Shown here piece after piece: positions 61,063 to 64,000 of a stretch of DNA of 64,000 nucleotides (its first letter is position 1; every line of letters starts with the position of its first letter). The DNA lies in the NCBI GenBank assembly GCA_937975765.1, contig CALJUR010000049.1:1-64000 (forward strand), written 5' to 3'. The notes beneath the pieces were generated by a model that saw only the letters and a list, made by a program, of their open reading frames with translations, did no database searches and was not told where the DNA came from. Both the position numbers and the translations under genes were made by a program. This DNA comes from an uncultured Myxococcales bacterium. GTDB lineage: Bacteria; Myxococcota_A; UBA9042; DTJE01.

Positions 61063-62022
61063 ATGGAGACCCGTTCGACGACGAACCTCGTCCCGTTGCT
61101 GGCGTGCCTTTGCGCGGGCTGCGCGGCGCTCCCGTCGGCCGTCGTGAAGATCGGCCCCGACGACGCCGGCACCCGGATCCCGGGACTGGACCTGTGCGAT
61201 GCGAACAGCCCGGGGATCGTGGACCTGGACCCCGCCCGGCCGATCGTCCTGCTGGTGCACGGGTGCAATTCCTCCGGCGGCAGGTTCCGCGCCCTGTCGC
61301 GGGTGTTCGAGGCGCACGGGCAGCAGGCCGTCTGCTTCAACTACGACGATCGCGACAGCCTGGTGGATGCGTCCGCCGAGTTGATCCGGGCCATCGAGGC
61401 CCTGAAGCGACGGCTGCCGCCGCAGCAGTTGACGATCCTGGCGCACAGCCAGGGCGGACTCGTCGCCCGGCGGGCGCTGATTCGCGATCGGGCGGACGCC
61501 CTGCGGACCGGGGACGGCTTCGCGTACCGCCTGTTGACGGTGTCGTCGCCGTTCGGCGGGATCCGATCCTCGTCGGACTGCGGGAAGACGTGGCTGCATG
61601 CCCTGACACTGGGCCTGACGTGGATCGTGTGCGAGGGGATCGCCGGCCGGAAATGGGACGAGATCCCCCCCGGATCGCGGTTCATCGAGAACCCCGGCGA
61701 ACTGCTGGAGGAAGTCCGCGAGGTGCTGAAGGTCGTCACCGACGAGCGGGGCACGTGCCGCCGGATGGGCCGGAACGGGAAGTGCGCCGAGGACGACTAC
61801 GTGTTCTCGCTGGACGAGCAGCGGCAGCCGAAGGTGGACGCGGACCCGCGCCTGCACCCGATGGAGGTCGCGGCGGGCCACGTCGAGATCGTCGGGACGG
61901 AGGGCCTGGTCCCCGTGAAGTTGATCGCGTTGATGCAGGAGCAGGGCATCCTGGCCCGGACACCCCCGGAACGACGCGAACGGGTGGCCCGGCTGCTGCG
62001 GGAGATCTACCGCGCCCGATAG
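61063..62022 (+). CDS. Lipoprotein alpha/beta-hydrolase (PGAP1/lipase-like)
   Basis: This 319-residue lipoprotein has a signal 'TNLVPLLACLCAGC' with Cys20 in the lipobox, and a hydrolase domain: 'IVLLVHGCNSSGG' (oxyanion strand), nucleophile elbow 'LAHSQGGLVARR' with Ser129, and 'VAAGHVEIVGTEGLV' holding a possible catalytic His. It would cleave an ester outside the cytoplasm. Met at 61063 is chosen; a GTG at 61051 adds four residues. The divergent exported gene begins 124 bases upstream. Confidence 0.75.
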   Translation: METRSTTNLVPLLACLCAGCAALPSAVVKIGPDDAGTRIPGLDLCDANSPGIVDLDPARPIVLLVHGCNSSGGRFRALSRVFEAHGQQAVCFNYDDRDSLVDASAELIRAIEALKRRLPPQQLTILAHSQGGLVARRALIRDRADALRTGDGFAYRLLTVSSPFGGIRSSSDCGKTWLHALTLGLTWIVCEGIAGRKWDEIPPGSRFIENPGELLEEVREVLKVVTDERGTCRRMGRNGKCAEDDYVFSLDEQRQPKVDADPRLHPMEVAAGHVEIVGTEGLVPVKLIALMQEQGILARTPPERRERVARLLREIYRAR

Positions 62023-62073
62023 CCGCGCCCGCCGAACCGAGAACCCGCCCCGGACCTGCCCCCAGCCGTCCTC

Positions 62074-62101
62074 TTGACACGGCCCAGGCCCGCCTTATAT
62101 T
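62074..62101 (+). promoter_or_regulatory. Sigma70-type promoter of the redox operon
   Basis: TTGACA (62074-62079) and TATATT (62096-62101) with a 16-base spacer lie 66 bases before the start of the first redox gene. TTATAT one base earlier is a possible alternative -10. The perfect inverted repeat 62112-62133 follows 10 bases after the -10, so a repressor there would block initiation. Confidence 0.72.
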
Positions 62102-62111
62102 CCTTACGTGA

Positions 62112-62133
62112 AATATGCCGGTGGTGGCATATT
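62112..62133. promoter_or_regulatory. Operator-like inverted repeat at the redox operon
   Basis: AATATGCC (62112-62119) and GGCATATT (62126-62133) form a perfect 8-bp inverted repeat with a 6-base spacer (GGTGGT). It covers the expected transcription start. Dimeric regulators such as ArsR or Rrf2 types bind sites of this size, but which one acts here cannot be told from the sequence. Confidence 0.65.
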
Positions 62134-62166
62134 GAGACACCGGGACGCTGGACGGCGGAGGCACCC

Positions 62167-62778
62167 GTGATCCGGACCGTGGCCGATTTCGAGGACCTGA
62201 TGGGCGCGACGAACGGCCTGCGCGGCCCCGCGGTGGTGGCCTTCTTCGGGGAGTTCTCGGAGAGGTCGCGCCGAGCCTGGCCGGACTTCCTGGAGTTCTG
62301 CCGGCGCCACCCCGACCTGGCCGTGCACCTGGTGGACGTGGGGCAGATCCGGGACGTGCACCGCAACCTGGGCGTGGCCAAGGTGCCCACGGTCGTGGTG
62401 GTGAAGGACGGCACGGTGACGCGGCAGGTCCTGGGCGAGAACAGCGTCGAGGAGTACGAGGCGGCGCTGCTGGGGACGGGGAGGACGGCGGACGCGACGG
62501 CAACCGGCACCTCGGGCGGCGCGCACCGGGTGACCGTCTACACGGGAGCGTCCTGCCCTTGGTGCACGCGGGTCAAGGCGTACCTGCGCCAGCGCGGCGT
62601 GCCCTTCACCGAGATCGACGTGTCGCTGGAGCCCGGCGAGGCGGCGGCGCTGGTGAGGCGGACCGGGCAGACCGGCGTGCCCCAGCTGGATATCGACGGG
62701 CAGTACGTGATCGGTTTCGACCAGGCGCGGATCGACCGCCTGCTGGGACTGGCCCCGCAGGCGCACCCTCACTTCTGA
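62167..62778 (+). CDS. Thioredoxin-like (no CxxC) + glutaredoxin fusion
   Basis: This 203-residue protein has two thioredoxin-fold domains. Residues 1-105 look like thioredoxin ('PAVVAFFGEFSERSRRAWPD', 'LGVAKVPTVVVVKDGT' with cis-Pro), but the CxxC is replaced by S-E-R-S, so it cannot be a dithiol reductase. Residues 120-203 are a glutaredoxin with Cys130-Pro-Trp-Cys133 and 'TGVPQLDIDGQYVIGFD'. Start is GTG 62167 with a GGCGGAGG ribosome site; a longer reading to 62074 lacks one and crosses the promoter. First gene of a three-gene redox operon. Confidence 0.8.
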   Translation: MIRTVADFEDLMGATNGLRGPAVVAFFGEFSERSRRAWPDFLEFCRRHPDLAVHLVDVGQIRDVHRNLGVAKVPTVVVVKDGTVTRQVLGENSVEEYEAALLGTGRTADATATGTSGGAHRVTVYTGASCPWCTRVKAYLRQRGVPFTEIDVSLEPGEAAALVRRTGQTGVPQLDIDGQYVIGFDQARIDRLLGLAPQAHPHF

Positions 62779-62795
62779 GGCACGAGGAGACGAGC

Positions 62796-63164
62796 ATGCT
62801 GCACACGAACCTGAAGCACATCGAGACCGTCGGGGAGTTCAAGGAACTGCTGGACAGCGGGGCCAAGGCCGCCATCGTCTGCGGGCGGATGGGCCCGATG
62901 TGCATCCCGGTCTACGGCATCATGGAGGCGCTGCGGGACAAGTACCCGGACGTCCGCTTCTTCGACATGGAATTCGACAGCCCGGTCGGCATGGCGACCA
63001 TCCGCAGCCTGCCCGAGACGCGCGGCTTCAACGGGCTGCCGTTCACGGTGTACCTGCGCGACGGCAAGGTCGTCGCCGCCACCAGCAGCATCCAGACGAA
63101 GCAGCAGGTGAAGGAGATCCTGGACACGCGGCTGGCGGACGGCAGCGCGGCGGTCGCGGGCTGA
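62796..63164 (+). CDS. Thioredoxin-like protein with CxxxxxxC
   Basis: This 122-residue protein has a thioredoxin fold: 'FKELLDSGAKAAIVCGRMG' then 'PMCIPVYGIMEALRDKYPDV', 'FFDMEFDSPV', 'GLPFTVYLRDGKVV' (cis-Pro loop), ending in a helix. Cysteines 29 and 36 are separated by six residues instead of the CxxC of classical thioredoxins, which is unusual. It may relay electrons from the neighbouring reductase. An RBS GAGGAG precedes ATG 62796, 17 bases after the previous stop, so the operon is tight. Confidence 0.72.
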   Translation: MLHTNLKHIETVGEFKELLDSGAKAAIVCGRMGPMCIPVYGIMEALRDKYPDVRFFDMEFDSPVGMATIRSLPETRGFNGLPFTVYLRDGKVVAATSSIQTKQQVKEILDTRLADGSAAVAG

Positions 63165-63220
63165 AGCCCGGGCCTCGGCCGGAAAGGCAGAGGGGCGCGC
63201 GGGCTCCCTTGGAGGCGGAC

Positions 63221-64000
63221 ATGGACCGGCACTACGACGTCATCGTGATCGGGGCGGGGGCGGCCGGGCTGACGGCCGGCATCTACCTGGCCCGGGCCCG
63301 CATGAGGACGCTGATCGTGGACCACGGCACGGTGGGCGGGCAGATGATCCTGACCTACCAGGTGGCCAACTACCCCGGCGTCGAGAACGCGTCCGGGGCG
63401 GAGATCGTGGCGACGATGCGGCGGCAGGCCGAGTCCTTCGGGGCGCGCGTGCTGGCGCACTCGGAGGTCCAGCGGATCGACCTGGCGGGCGACGTGAAGA
63501 CGGTCGAGGTCGAGGACGAGGGGACCTTCACGGCGACGGCGGTGATCCTGGCCACCGGCGGGGTGCCGCGGATGCTGGGCCTGCCGTCCGAGGCGGCCTT
63601 CAAGGGGCGAGGCATCAGTTTCTGCGCGACCTGCGACGGGGACTTCTTCGAGGGCAAGGACATCGTCGTCATTGGCGGCGGCAACTCGGCGCTGGAGGAA
63701 GCGGTTTCGCTGACGAAGTACGCCACGTCGGTGACCGTGGTGCACGAGTTCGACCACTTCCAGGCGCAGCCGTGGGCCGTGGATGAGGCCCGTGCCAACC
63801 CGAAGATCCGGTTCCTGATGGAGCAGGACGTCCGGGAGTTCGTCGGCGGCGAGTCGCTGGAAGCGGTGGTCGTCGCGCACAAGCGCACCGGGGAGATCAC
63901 GCGGATCCCGGCCGAGGGGGCGTTCCTGTTCATCGGGTACGTGCCGAACACGGCGTGGCTGAAGGACCACGTGGCGCTGAACGGCCGCGGGGAGATCGTG
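63221..64000 (+). CDS. trxB: Thioredoxin reductase-like FAD/NAD(P)H oxidoreductase (3' end beyond the window)
   Basis: The first 260 residues are visible. The FAD-binding start is 'YDVIVIGAGAAGLTAGIYLA', the redox-active pair is C135-A-T-C138 ('GISFCATCDGDFFEGKDIVV'), the NAD(P)H site is 'IGGGNSALEEAV', and 'FLFIGYVPNT' is the second FAD motif. This is the thioredoxin reductase pattern, about 310-330 residues in full. It follows the thioredoxin-like gene by 56 bases with an RBS (GGAGG), and would reduce the neighbouring thiol proteins. Confidence 0.88.
   Translation, partial: MDRHYDVIVIGAGAAGLTAGIYLARARMRTLIVDHGTVGGQMILTYQVANYPGVENASGAEIVATMRRQAESFGARVLAHSEVQRIDLAGDVKTVEVEDEGTFTATAVILATGGVPRMLGLPSEAAFKGRGISFCATCDGDFFEGKDIVVIGGGNSALEEAVSLTKYATSVTVVHEFDHFQAQPWAVDEARANPKIRFLMEQDVREFVGGESLEAVVVAHKRTGEITRIPAEGAFLFIGYVPNTAWLKDHVALNGRGEIV

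Overview
The window is very GC-rich (roughly 70%), with tightly packed genes on both strands. Many proteins are lipoproteins carrying acidic Asp/Pro/Glu-rich stalks, MopE-type and Cys-rich repeats, or lipobox signal peptides. With the L-erythro-3,5-diaminohexanoate dehydrogenase, DUF169 and hybrid kinase genes, this fits an uncultured deltaproteobacterium or Myxococcota-like organism. That placement is an inference from style, not from a marker gene.

Layout. (1) 1-8.9 kb: a Mu-like contractile-tail module, all on the + strand and often overlapping by 4 bases: sheath, tube, tail assembly chaperone with a -1 slippery site, tape measure, gp43, gp44, gp45, an extra protein, gp46 and gp47. The gp47 gene breaks at about codon 187 and continues in frame into a tyrosine recombinase with all catalytic residues. 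(2) 9-18.2 kb: an accessory island full of broken defence genes: excisionase-like HTH, an internal hsdR fragment, a degenerate ImmA/IrrE-like gene, a Fic protein, an intact AbiEi/AbiEii pair with palindromic operator-like repeats, a DUF1016 fragment, an AbiEii fragment and an orphan stretch that looks like a diversity-generating retroelement repeat with no reverse transcriptase. (3) 16-31 kb: three cassettes, each a predicted zinc metallopeptidase followed by an exported or lipoprotein partner. The three peptidases share an N-terminal L-(R/K)-G-x2-(Y/F)...L-S-P motif. Two cassettes are clear duplicates in opposite orientation with related promoters. Between them lie a DUF4143 ATPase, a nuclease-DUF2075 helicase, a tRNA-dihydrouridine synthase, a lipoprotein hydrolase, a deoxyinosine glycosylase and an archaeal-type D-aminoacyl-tRNA deacylase.

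(4) 31-61 kb: housekeeping and surface genes: YciI-like, GNAT/C_GCAxxG_C_C fusion, alpha-galactosidase-like lipoprotein, triple KOW protein, DUF169, kdd, a giant MopE-repeat lipoprotein with two frameshifts, a PNGase F-like lipoprotein, ferredoxin-nitroreductase, PAS-kinase-receiver, a MITE-like inverted repeat, a tandem CaiB protein, an M30-like peptidase and an MFS exporter. (5) 61-64 kb: a lipoprotein hydrolase, then a redox operon (thioredoxin/glutaredoxin fusion, thioredoxin-like protein, thioredoxin reductase-like protein) behind a sigma70-type promoter and a perfect 8-bp inverted repeat.

How it fits together: the prophage tail is inactivated by integrase fusion, and the adjoining island has collected and lost defence genes. 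The duplicated metallopeptidase-partner cassettes look like toxin-immunity or effector-chaperone pairs and are the best candidate for an undescribed system here. No rRNA, tRNA or CRISPR array was seen.
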